DNA of 64,000 nt, from positions 8,122,001-8,186,000 of the forward strand of contig CM055607.1 of the NCBI GenBank assembly GCA_029379385.1. The letters run 5' to 3'. Source of the stretch: Quillaja saponaria (lineage: Eukaryota > Streptophyta > Magnoliopsida > Fabales > Quillajaceae). This document shows, one piece after another, positions 48,481 to 59,988 of the stretch. The translations under genes were made by a program, and so were the position numbers. The notes under the pieces are model-generated. The model did no database searches. It worked only from the letters and a program-made list of their open reading frames with translations, and was not told the DNA's origin. Within the stretch, counting starts at the first letter, position 1; each line of letters starts with the position of its first letter.

Positions 48481-49914
48481 AGATTTTGTTATTATTATGA
48501 ACCTTATTGGTGTTGCCATAATTTTCTATAAATTTGATATCCTCCATCTCTTTTTATTGAAATACAACTATCTTATACAATGAGAGATATATTACTGTCA
48601 AATATTTTGAAATACTACATTTTATCTGAAAGTGTGTGGTATGGGAAAATTGAAAATTCAATCATCATCATGGCCTCTTATGTAGTAAGACCCTTTTGAG
48701 TATTCTCCTTCTTTAATTAAATTTCATATTTTGTTTTGTGCTATAAACTTTGTCATGGTAATAATTAATGTGATTTAATTTTTCAGTTTTCAGTGAGAAC
48801 GTGTCATTGAATCGTCCATCAAGTAATTAAAAAAAATGGTGAGTACTTATTTATGTATTTGTACAAATTCTTAAACTTTACAAAATAAATTGATTCATGA
48901 ATTTACTGTTAAGAGTCAATTCTTGTCTCTTGTATTGATAGTGAAAATCTCCATCTTTTTATTTTATATTTTTGTTTCTCCTATAATAAATCTGTTTAGT
49001 ATTAGGTATAGTTATGTGTTAGAGAAATTTTCATATATATATATATATATATAATAACTGTTTATACACTTTAATTTGGCAATGAACTTCTTTATCATAA
49101 TGTGTAAATTTGGTTCTCTATATGATAATTAAGAATGTCGGGAAAATAAAATAAAATTAGAGGGCTATTATTTATTTATATAAATTTCAGATAAAGATTA
49201 TTAGAATGGATACAAATGTTCTGTGTGACTGTTGTTTGATTTTTATTTAGTATATGTGAATCGTAACAAAATCAAATCATTCGTCAATATATTGTAAATT
49301 TTTTGACATACTCTGATATTTTCTTAATTATTTTTTCAGCTTGATCTCTTATGAATTTTGGTGATTATTCAGATAAGAATGACGATGATGATGAAGATGA
49401 CGACGATGATAATGATGATGATGTTTAAAATGAAGATGAAGTGAATTATGATAAAAATTAACTAATGATGATGATGATAAAAAGAAGATGAAGTGAATTA
49501 TGAATTACAAAGAGACGATGAAGTATTTGAAATAACAAAATATAGATTGTTAGAATTAACAAATCTTATCAATTATTGTTTTCGAATTGCTTAAGCATAG
49601 TTATATTCATAATTTTTTATATATTAGTTTTAGTGACACATGTATTAAGTTTGAATTGTGTTCATTATATACATATATATTTATTAATGATTGATATACA
49701 TATATATCAAAAAGTTATAGTTAATTAAAAATAATATTTTATGTTAATGACATTAAACAAATAAATAAATTCAATAAAAATTTAATTCATATATAAACAT
49801 ATATATATTTTTTTTAAATCTAAAGATGAAAGAAGAATTAACATAACAATATTATAGTCATAAAAATATTGCTTTTAACTATAGTATTTTTTTAATTCTA
49901 ATTTATAATATAAT

Positions 49915-50460
49915 AATTATTATAACTTATTAAAAAATAAAAAATAAACGTAATATTAATTATTATTGAAATAGTTATTGATAAATTATAGATTTATTAA
50001 TATTGAAAAGAATTAAAAAAAATCAATACTCATATAACAAATACAGTCCTATTAATTAAAATAGAGAAGAATTAAACAATAAAAAAAATAGTCCATTTGA
50101 AGAAAATAGCAACTAGAAATTATTTAATTTATTTTACTAAACCATTTTTATATTCATAAACAAATAGATAAATTAAAAAAAAAAACAATATCAATTCTTA
50201 AATTTAAGAAAAAAATAAAAAACATTATAATTATTTGGAACTTACTAAACACAAAAAAATTGAAAATTTCAATTTAATTACTATTGACATAGTATTTAAA
50301 AATTGTAAATTTATTAATATTGAGAAGAATTAGTAAATAAAAAAAATAATAGTTTTAAAATAATAACAATCCTATCAATATTAAAATAGAAAAAATATTC
50401 AAAAAAATAGTAGTCTATTTAAGATAAAATAATATTTAAAAATAACTATGTAATAATAAA
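49915..50460. repeat. Degenerate ~300-base tandem repeat
   Basis: Two units share, in order, TTATAATTATT-like DNA, AATTTATTAATATTGA, AAGAATTA, AATCCTAT/AGTCCTAT and AGTCCATTTGA/AGTCTATTTAA. Extremely AT-rich; origin unknown. Confidence 0.5.
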
Positions 50461-50531
50461 CGTTCATAAAAGTATTTAAAAAATTAAAAATTTCTGTCAA
50501 TAAAATTTTTTATAAAATAAATAAATAATAA

Positions 50532-50553
50532 ATATATATATATATATATATAT
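50532..50553. repeat. (TA)n microsatellite
   Basis: About eleven TA units at the edge of the AT-rich repeat block. Confidence 0.85.
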
Positions 50554-51881
50554 GTCCTGCATAATCTTGTATGTTATCAGTTCCGATTTGTAGACCAAAT
50601 GATACAATGCAAGCAAATGTTCCTAGATTCAAGGAGATATGGAACAGCATGATCCAAATTTGTAAGTTTGATCGATTGGATAAGTATGAAAGGTACGTTG
50701 TTTTACACAGCTTGTGCAACAATGATTGTTGAGTTTAGAATTGCTAATTACCAATATAGACAGAAACTATGAGATGCTTTTTCAAGTGATTTAATTATCA
50801 TGTCAACAACTTGATTGTCAAACCAAACTAGCTAGCCTATACGAGAATGGTTGAACTTGAATGAAGCTATTTTTGTGACTGTTAATAATAAGAAGTAAAA
50901 TATTCTGGCAAAAAAGAGAGAGTAAAATTTAAAGAAAATGAAAGGTTGGGCATGCCAATCCTGGCCTAGAGGAGAGGCTTAGAATTGAAGTAAAAAATAT
51001 TAATATGGGATTAAGGGTCTGGTTGGATTGGAGGCGAGCCTCGCCTCAATTTAATGTATTTGAGTCATTGTGTTTTGTAATTAATTTTTTTAATTTATTC
51101 TGTTATAAAATTAAATTATTTTTTATTCATGAAAATTTGAAGAAGATGAGTAAATTGAAAATTGTATGAAAAATGATAGGAAAAAAATTTTTTTAATTTG
51201 ATAAAATATCTGTACTATTATAAAGTCAAAAAAACTCTCATATTTTAAAATATATATAGATTAACTCATTTAAACTAATTTAAATAAATATAAACTTACT
51301 ATTTCTTTCTTAATAACTACTTACTCATTCATATAAAATAAATATGTTTTATAAATTTAAATTAATTTCTTAATAACCACCCATTTCACTCACACTCACA
51401 TACACTTACCCAAATTTATCCTTTAAATATGACCTAAAAACTTAAAATGACTACTTTATATTTAAAAAAAGAAAATGATTTGATATGTGCATAAGACATA
51501 AGTACATAGCTAGTAATATTAAAAAGCAAGTTTACAAACTGAATTTTATAAGAGAAGCATCCAATGACATTGAATCTCATAGAATAATTGGATCTGGGAT
51601 ATGTAATACACAATGGAAAACTTCAAAGGTGGTTTCACTAATGCACAAGTGGACTCAGTAAAACCATAGAAAAGGTCAATTAAATCATCCAATTTTGCAG
51701 GGGAAGTATGAAAAATTTAAGATATTCCATTACCATTGACTTCCATAGAACATCCCCTTCACTTCCCAATTACATCCAAAGTGCATCATTTTTCTCATTG
51801 CCTTCCTTGTCTGCAGAAAATTGATGAGTTGCAACTGAATCTTTCTCACCCATCCTTTTTCACCATTATTTTCTTGGAAAA

Positions 51882-54800
51882 ATGGATGAGATTTTTGGGT
51901 ATATGGATGGTAGAGTTAGACTCTCTATCACAGATTCCATTATGATGTGGATTGTCCATTATGCAATGAACAAAGCTCAAGAAAAAATGAAGTCTAAAGA
52001 AGGTGTTATTGAGAGGTTGCATGAGATTTCGAAGTTTTATGAATTGGCAGTGATGCAAATCGAAGGGTGTCTAAAGTTTGTTCAGGCAGAGACAGAGACA
52101 GACAACTACATTCTTGAAAGCAGCCATGAAGAGGTGCTTGTGGACTTGACAGAAATAAGAGACCGTCTTCAAGGACGTCTCAAGGAATCCGAGTTGGCTA
52201 TCTCTGAGAAAGATTCAGAGTTAGAAATAAGATTTCAGAATGAGTTGAAGCTTAGACAAGTGTTGGAGCTGAAAGATAGAGAAATTCTTTCTTTGCGCTC
52301 TAACCATGAGAATGTTGAGGAATTCATTCTTAACAATCATGAAGGTGGGGAAGATGATAAAGATGGTGAGTTTTCTGAATTGAAGAATTCAGTAGATCAG
52401 CAAATGTTGAATATTAAACAAAAACTTGGGCCTGATCATAATGTAGTAGATGAAGAAAGATATAGAGGTATTGACAAAGTTGAACAGATGGGGTCAGATA
52501 TAGACATATTGAAGGAGACAATGGATCTTGCTTTTGGGAAGATGCAGAGTGCCATTTCTTTATTTGAGATGGGCCCTGTAGAGCAGCAATGGAGGTCTGC
52601 AATTGAGAAAGATACCATCTCTATTTTGATTAAAGGTTTAATGAGAGACTACCAGGAGGATTTTCAAGCAGAATCAATGAAACAAGAAAAGCAGGTTTTC
52701 TGTGGATGGAGGGAGGAGCCTTGGTCTGATTTGATGAATGAGGTCACAAGCTTGCGGCACAAACTTGAGCCACTCACTTTTCAAGATGACTTGCAGGGTA
52801 GAAGTCCTGAGGCCTCTAACACTTCAGCCCTTCAATCTCAGGCAAGTTTTGGGGACAACAAGATTTCTAAGATAACAGAGAAAAATACTTTACCAGAAGA
52901 TTTCGGTCATGACAAGTCAGGAAAATCGTCCCAGGAGGTAGAAGAGATGGATTTCATGATAGAGGTCCCTGAAGATAAACTAGAAGAGGATGGAAGCCAC
53001 TATGTTGCTAAAATGATAAAGAATCACGAGACCATCATCCGGAAAAAAAGCGAAGACCTGAATTGGCTGAAAGGTGGAATGCTACAAGAGAAAAGGTATT
53101 ATCCCTCAAAGAAAGAAAAGGACACTGTTAGTCTAAAAGGAAGAATCCAGGATGTAATTGGAAGGTTGGACAGTCTAACAAGCTGGTATGCTAAGCTGAC
53201 TGAAACTCTTTCTGAACAAGGAGTTGTGCATAGGGTGGAAACTCTTCCAGAGAAAAGGTCAATGGAAGTTGATGTGACTTGTGAAGAGATTATGGAAAAT
53301 GATACTTTGGAAAATATCTGGGAGAACATGCACAAAGTCTCTTATTTGGAAAATGAAGGAGTACAGGATCAAATAAAAATGCTTCAACAAGAAATAGAAG
53401 ATAAAAGTTTGCTAAGCATTCAACTGGAAGAGACATATCTTACCCTATTCAAAGGGTTGATAGAAGAACTACACACTAGATCATACAATTTTGATGTAGA
53501 GAGACTAATAAGAGAAGGTATATGTGAAGCTTACTTAAAGGAGTTGGTGGATCAGTTGAATGAGAATATTGAGAGTAACAAGATTGAAACACAGATCAGG
53601 AATGAGATATATTACTTTGTCTTCTCTGAGACAATGAAGGACAAAGGTTGTACTAAGTTCATTGCCTTAGCAGAGTGTCGAGATGCCAGAGCTGAAACTT
53701 GTTTGGAGTATTCTGCATCTACCAATGAGTTGTTAGGTGACTTAGACAGCAAAATAAGGGAGGATATATGTGGGATTGTATTCAAGGAAATGATTAAGGA
53801 ATGCAATAAAATTATGGAGGATTATTATACTGAGAGTCTAATTAGAGATGAGATATACGGGATTGTTTTTGAAGAAATTGTCGAAAATATAATCAAGAAT
53901 TCCAGTTGTACATTAAGGGAATATCAAGATGCCAAATCTCTAACAGAAGCTCTTGTGAAGGAAGATATCTTGATGGTTATCTTCAAGAGTATGATGAAGG
54001 AATGGGAAATGGAGATAGATTCCTGTTACATGGAGAGTAAAAGCAAAGAAGAATTACACCTATTTATAATGGCTGAGGCTGTAAAAGATGCATTTCTCTT
54101 AACTGGGGAGGTTAAGTCTCGAGTTCAAGATAACGACATGGAAGACTTGCTCTCTTCGTATTTGTTATATGAAAATCAAAAGGTTAAAAGAGAGGGGAAA
54201 TTGATCCAAATATTGGATTCCCTATTCAAATGTTTTGAAGCAGGGGAGACTCTGATGCTGAGTGCAAAATCCGAGATAAGGGAACATAGCATACAACTTG
54301 ACTTGGACTCAGAGCGTGATGAGTTGCATGAGCATGAAATTTTTGAAGATTTGCTAACAGATGAGGAACAGACCTTCAGTTCAGTGAATAGCAAGCTAGA
54401 GAAGGCCTTGCAGCAATTAGTCATAAGCAAGGTAATTTTTCAAGAATTGAGATCTTGCATAGGCAGCAGAATTGGTGATTCAGAAAATGTTCATGATCAC
54501 ATAACTCCCATGGTAGGTATTCCCTCCTGTGGTCAACCAACTTATCATGAGGAGCAGCAACTAGACCAATCCGGTTCTGCATTCTTGGCTCTAAATGAAT
54601 TTCCGCAAGTCTTTGTGGATTTTGAGCGCATCATAAATGAAAAACTAGGGGTAAAAACTCAGAGGTAATTCACTAATCTATTGACCTTTTCTTCCTACAC
54701 ACAATATTACTTGCTTAAACACTATTCACTATCTCTTGCAAACATTCTAGCCACTTACAGTCAATGACTAAGTGAATGGTATTTTTACTTTTCCTTTGGA

Positions 54801-55579
54801 ATAGCTCAAGGAGAACAAAATTTCTCTCTTATCATTATTGACAATACTGCGAAAGCTATGTAATTGACATTGATGGAAATTCCTATAACTTTCTAATTAT
54901 ATTGCAGATAATTACAGATATTCAAGTTTACGAGTCATTGTTTTCTGGAAGTAATTTATCTGGAATGCAAATTTAAACTTTGGCAATCTTTATTTGTTGG
55001 TATGAACTGATAGGACTGCTGTAATGCTGTATCTTTTTACAGGTTGGAAAAGATGAAGTACAGTTTAGATCCTCTTCTTGAGCTTGTCGCATGTCTAAGA
55101 AATAAGGAAATGATTTACCAAAACGCCTTTGTTAGGAGATGCCAGAATCTCCGGAAGGCTGAAATTGAGGTCTGCAGTTCAATCTCATATAGTATCGTAC
55201 GGGACAAGTTACTGTAACATAAAACCAAGAAGTACAAATTTCCCTTCAGTGTTTTGGACATCTGTTGTTATCTGCATATCTTCTCAGTTTTTCTCCCCTT
55301 TTATTCTGTGATTTTGTTACAGGTAGATTTATTGGGTGATCAAGTTGATGTTCTCATAGCCTTGCTTGAGAAGATATATTTAACACTGCATCAGAATGCA
55401 CCAGCATTGCAGGAGTACTTTGAGGTAAGTTAATCATAATTAGGCACGTCACAAACTGTTATATTTTCCTATTTTCCATTGGTAATTGTTTTGTTCTGGT
55501 CTAGGTTGGAGAGATATTGAGGTTGATAAAGAAAGAACTAACTGGTATAGCTGTTCATGAAGCCAATGCAGTGACATAA
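51882..55579 (+). CDS. WAP: WPP domain-associated protein (WAP-like coiled-coil protein)
   Basis: Exons 51882-54664, 55043-55169, 55323-55424 and 55505-55579 join in frame to 1,028 residues. WAPs are plant coiled-coil proteins that bind WPP-domain proteins such as MAF1 and WIP partners at the Golgi and nuclear envelope. The N-terminus MDEIFGYMDGRVRLSITDSI and the block VIERLHEISKFYELAVMQIE are family-like. Long heptad-rich stretches occur (for example 85-190 and 450-530), and the C-terminus has SLDPLLELVACLRNKEMIYQ and YLTLHQNAPALQEYFEVGEI. Between about 540 and 750 a 30-residue-spaced motif occurs in three pairs (543/572, 625/654, 692/721), each Ile-Arg/Lys-Glu/Asp-x-Ile followed by a hydrophobic-acidic helix. 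From memory, described WAPs are about 830 residues, so this one is long. One large first exon and three small ones; no stop or shift. No membrane segment seen. Family call is from remembered similarity. Confidence 0.82.
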
Positions 55580-56327
55580 AGATCTATGCTTCAAATGCAA
55601 ACACCAAGAGAACATTCAGTCAAGGGTGATAACATTGTCTAAACTCTGAACAATAAATTAAGAAGTTATTGCTTCAAGTACAGGTAACAATCATAGTAGC
55701 TGGATAGAGGGGCTTTGCATCAATGTCATTGCTTCAATGCATGAAGAATCCTGTTCATACTCAAGACACAGGACAATAATATGTCAGCAATTAATCTGCA
55801 GGATCATGAAAAGGGATTGGCAGAAGTGCATTGTATAAAACTTACACATACTAATGTTATAAACAAATTTTGGTCAATTTGTTTAAAGCATGAACAAATT
55901 GGGACTTACTAAATACGACTGATAAAATTAAGAACTATCTAGACAAAATGGAATATGTGACGATTAAATTATGAGTTGAAAAAAAATTTACTTTGAAAAC
56001 AGGGTATTTTATATTTCCTAGAATTACCCTCCTAGTGGATCAACTTAAGGACACCCATATTTTTATAATATTTTGCCAAGAAAAAAGAAAGTTCTTCTTG
56101 GCTCCAAGAATGAAAATTAACATTATGTGGCCGGCTTACAATTTTAATTCAAAGGCGACATGTGCTATGCTCTATTGAAATCAAAGAGAGAACTGTCCAA
56201 GTTTACTCTTCATCCATTCTCGTTCCTTTAAAATGTAGTTATTTCTGCTTCCTTCCTTGGTATCCTCCAACAAAACTTTTCACAACCTTCATTCTCTAGT
56301 ACATACTGCATTTGATCTTTAGTTCTC
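55580..56327. other. WAP 3' UTR and promoter of the proline-rich gene
   Basis: No supported coding region. The WAP transcript end and the next promoter both fall in these 750 bases, which are AT-rich, with no sharply defined element. Confidence 0.4.
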
Positions 56328-56801
56328 ATGAAAAGAATTATGAGATTTGGGTTCTTGATTGTCTTGTTTCTCACTGTATTTACCAAGTTTACCAACTCCT
56401 TGGATCCTCAACCACCTCTCAATGGACCAGCACCAAGTCCTAACCCTGACAATTCTCCTTCAGCACCTCCATCCAACACAAGTCCACCTTCTGGTTCCTC
56501 TCCACCGGCACCATCACCACCACCAGAGTCTCCTCCAGGACCTCCACCACCAGAGTCTCCTCCAGGACCTCCTCCATCAGAGTCTCCTCCAGGACCTCCA
56601 CCACCGCCATTTTCAGCTCCGCCACCACCTGCAGGCAGAAAATCCTCAAGTGGATTAAGTGGTGGACAGAAAGCAGGGATAGTGTTGGGAGTGTTAGCTG
56701 GGGCTGCTTTGATTGGATTGAGTGGGAGCGTGTACTTGAAGCGCCAGAAGAATATTAGAAGAAGGAATTATGGGTTTGCAGCCAGGAGAGCTATTCTTTG
56801 A
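56328..56801 (+). CDS. Proline-rich, arabinogalactan/extensin-like membrane protein
   Basis: Single exon, 157 residues. A signal peptide (about 1-24, MKRIMRFGFLIVLFLTVFTK core) precedes a Pro/Ser-rich region (25-105) with AP, SP and SPP motifs. These are typical targets of prolyl hydroxylation and arabinogalactan addition. Three near-identical SPPGPP-P-(P/S)ES units lie at about 67-92. A Gly/Ser linker leads to a single membrane helix (about 116-137, AGIVLGVLAGAALIGLSG). A short basic cytosolic tail ends RRNYGFAARRAIL. This is the layout of a chimeric cell-wall glycoprotein anchored in the plasma membrane; no enzymatic domain is present. The start is set by the signal peptide; a second Met is four residues later. 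Other frames through the repeat are shadows. Exact family name is uncertain because proline-rich sequences are convergent. Confidence 0.8.
   Translation: MKRIMRFGFLIVLFLTVFTKFTNSLDPQPPLNGPAPSPNPDNSPSAPPSNTSPPSGSSPPAPSPPPESPPGPPPPESPPGPPPSESPPGPPPPPFSAPPPPAGRKSSSGLSGGQKAGIVLGVLAGAALIGLSGSVYLKRQKNIRRRNYGFAARRAIL
56530..56605 (+). repeat. In-frame tandem repeat of the SPPGPP unit
   Basis: GAGTCTCCTCCAGGACCTCC recurs three times at 24-27-base spacing, so copy number can change without shifting the frame. Confidence 0.8.
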
Positions 56802-57584
56802 GGTTGCAAATTTTTGTTTCTTATATTGTTTTAACTAAATTTTTGTCAAAATGGATAGTTGAATTCTAGGAATTTTGAGGTTTGAATCCATGAAAAATAT
56901 TCCACTATGTGTTTTTTGTTTCTGAAGTAGAGAAAGATTACTCATTTCTGATCAATTTTGAAGACCAATACATTTGAATGTCCATAAGATTGGAATCTCC
57001 ATAATTCTGGTTGGATTATTTTTGTGGCTTAGCCTGAGCCAGTTTCCTAGAAAACCAAAAACCCGATGCCACAAAAAACAAAAGGTCCTTTTAGTTCATT
57101 AAGAAGCAGAAATCTTATTATGTGCAATGGATTGTGAATTATTAAGAAAGTTATATGTACTTGAAAATTAAGCATAACATCAAGAAATAAATGCAGATAA
57201 AAAAAATAAAAAAATATGCTTCCTATAATAAATAAGTACACCAATTAATATGAGAAACAAGGTCACATTTTCCTGATGGTTGCATTTTTTTTCCCTACCA
57301 AATAAAATTACTGCTAAATATTTAAAGAACAAGATTTGCACTCCTTCAATAATGCCTATATCCACAAACAATCTTCCCTGAAAAATCTGCAGTATAGGAT
57401 TGTCATGAAAAGCAGGAGGGACTGGGAGTACCTGAGAAGTGAGAGTGGCTTTCTGTCCTCCAAATAATTGGTTGCCATGCTGCTGGGCAATAGTAGTTGT
57501 TAAATTGTTAAACATAAACTTAAAAGTTGAGAATACAAAACAAGGAAGTGATATTTGGAGTCCTTGGATTGTATTTCTTAAGAC
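56802..57584. other. Spacer between convergent genes
   Basis: 3' flanks of the proline-rich gene (plus) and the permease gene (minus). No supported coding; AT-rich. Confidence 0.45.
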
Positions 57585-59988
57585 TCAGGGCAGTGGTAGT
57601 ATATCTTGCAGGATTTGCTCCACCACAACGCCACATGCAATTAGTCCAACCCCTACAAGTGCTGGCCTTGCATTTGATAATGCTTTTTGATCAGTAATAC
57701 CATGTTCCCTCTTTTGCATTGACCATGCCATTACCGGAGGAAGAACTCCATAGAGGACTGTCATGCAATAGCCACCCTAGTTCACAACAAAGCATCAATA
57801 AACGAAAAAAGACTTGAAATTTAATTTTTATTTATTATCTGATTTACTGAATCCCCCCAGCACCTCCTCCTCCTCAACTTACAGCAATATCTGTGGCAGT
57901 AGAGAATGCATCTGGAAATGTTGTTGACACAAACAAAGACGGGGCAACTGCCATCACCATAGCCATTACGTTTATCTTATTCCTTCCCCACCAATTTACC
58001 TGACCAAAAAGGCTTTTTTTTTTCAGCTACAGTAATCATTTAACCACGTTCATCACTGGAGAAAATAAAAAAGGAATTACTTTGTTCTTCAAAGTTCAAA
58101 GGTTCAACTTTTACCTTTTGTGTAGAAGAAGAATGCCATGAGATTTGCTTAAGTTGTTCCTTGAAGAACTCAGAGAAGCCCAAGAGAGTCCCAATTATTG
58201 ATGTGCCAACCGCTAGAAGTGAGAACGCCCCAACCATAAATGGAACCCCACTCCATCTTACCCTGAGCCATTGTGCCGTGTGTGAACGTGAGAACTTTGA
58301 TTTCAAGTAATACTTGCAGAAGATTTTGACAACTTTCTACTATGACAATGTTGGGAGGGGATGGGGGAAGCACCAATGAGCCAAGTAGTGGTAAGAAAAT
58401 GAAGAAATTTATTAAATTATTATTTTATCTTCAATAACTTGGATATTGTGATTTTGGAAAAATCATAGCTGAAGATTAAAAATATGATTCTTCTAGGTAC
58501 ATTAATAAATTGGAAGGTGATTATAATTAGTGTGCAGGGGGGCAGGGGCTGAATTTACCTCATTAACAATTCAATAGGGTCAACAACAACTTGGTCAGCT
58601 TGTGCTGCAACACTAAGTGCAATTGCATCCCAAACAAGTAATGCAATCAAGGGAACAAGACTGCCAAGAAAAACTGAAGCCCTGATTCGAGGAAGATCAC
58701 CCTCCAGATAAGCACAAAGAACTGCAATGAAGTTAAAACATCACGAATTTCCTAAAAAAAAAAGTAGAAAAGAAAGAAAGATGAAGATAATCAAATCAAC
58801 ATATTTACCAGGTGCTAGATCATGATATACTAAAGAAAAGATAATCACAGGTATGGTAGGTGGAAGCTTACTCCAGTCACTGCTTCCACCTAGGCCGGAC
58901 CAACCCCCAAATGCGACTGCAAGGACCTCAATTGTCAATAGCAGACCTGTCAATTAGATTATGTATACATTGTGAATTGGTGCCACAAATGTTACTCAAT
59001 GGCAATGCAATATGACTAATGATATTTTCATACCAATCATGGAAGCAGTAAGCCATTGATTGACTTGATCTGTGGCACGAGTCCCGCCAAAGTAGAGGAG
59101 CATGGTGAACAATGCAGTAAATAGACATCCAGATACTGATGCTGGAATATTGGTCAAATGAGAAAGAATCTCACCAGACTTGGAACTATAAGCAACCATG
59201 GAAGTATAGCCCAAGAAAACATATGTGACAGTAGCTAAAGTTCCACCCCAATTCCCTAGTGTTTCTTGGGCCATAGTTCTAATAGAAATCACCTCCAATT
59301 CATTATTTTCCTCTTTCTTTCCTTTCTTCCTCCTCAAACCCACATTGATTTCAACTAGCAAAAGTGCTTCAAAGAGTAGAAAAGCCCAACATATTATCAT
59401 TGATATCGAACTTGGAACTAATCCCTGCAATAATATGAAAAACGTTTGGAATTATCAAACACTTGAATTTCTTTGACAAAAAGATTGCTACAATTGGAGA
59501 ACAACAGAGAGAGTACTGCGGGGGAAGCTTTCTCTGGAAGTGCAAGAATTCCAGAGCCAATACTGGTTCCAATAACTAGAGCAACTGCGCCAGCAATGTT
59601 TCCCTTCTCCTTCTTCTCAGCTACTTTATTAGGTTCTTTACTCAATTGTGCGAAATATTTCTTAGCCTTTCTAGCTTGAGAATGAGACCTCTGGGTAGAC
59701 AGTGTCAGGGATTCTTGCTCTTGCTTGTGGTTGTAGCAAGAACACAAACAATTGCTGGGAGAAATTGGAATCAATCACATAATAATATTAACAAATTGCA
59801 ATAATTACAAACAACAGCAAAATTCACAGAAACATGACAATTAAGAGATGGGGAGTTTACTTCATGGTTTTGAAGCCAACTGTCGTGTTCCTGTGTTGGG
59901 TGATTATTGCCCATGGTGGATTTGCTTTTGGGTTTCTGTGAAATTTGGAATGCAAAGAGTGATATGAAGGCATGTAATGGGAATCCAT
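57585..59988 (-). CDS. Tryptophan/tyrosine permease-family transporter
   Basis: Eight exons read right to left: 59988-59861, 59754-59517, 59424-59034, 58946-58809, 58721-58559, 58262-58115, 57999-57883 and 57776-57585. They give 504 residues with all junctions in frame. The family (aromatic amino-acid permeases, related to bacterial TyrP/Mtr) moves aromatic amino acids with protons. The conserved first helix is GNIAGAVALVIGTSIGSGIL with ALPEKASPAG. Later blocks are GGTLATVTYVFLGYTSMVAY, LLLTIEVLAVAFGG, VLCAYLEGDLPRIRASVFLG and FVSTTFPDAFSTATDIAGGY; the C-terminus is VVVEQILQDILPLP. About ten to eleven hydrophobic segments are visible. The ~110-residue N-terminus is basic, Ser-rich and acid-poor early on, so a plastid transit peptide is plausible. 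The start is the first ATG in frame (MDSHYMPSYHS). Exon 6 has two possible donors; the one at 58115 keeps the frame. Substrate is inferred from family. Confidence 0.88.

Larger units (their letters stand above)
47601..51700. other. AT-rich repeat-bearing intergenic region
   Basis: About 4 kb with no supported gene. It contains degenerate ~80-base tandem units (48180-48480), a GAT-rich tract (49380-49435), (AT)n at about 49034-49052, degenerate ~300-base units (49915-50460) and (TA)n at 50532-50553. Frames on both strands at 48211-48531 simply follow the repeats. Confidence 0.5.

Noticed and set aside
48211..48531. Overlapping 102-codon frames on both strands
   Set aside because: Both simply follow degenerate AT-rich tandem repeats.
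49375..49440. Asp/Glu-rich peptide from the GAT tract
   Set aside because: The frame stops right after the tract and has no convincing exon in front; it is a trinucleotide repeat.
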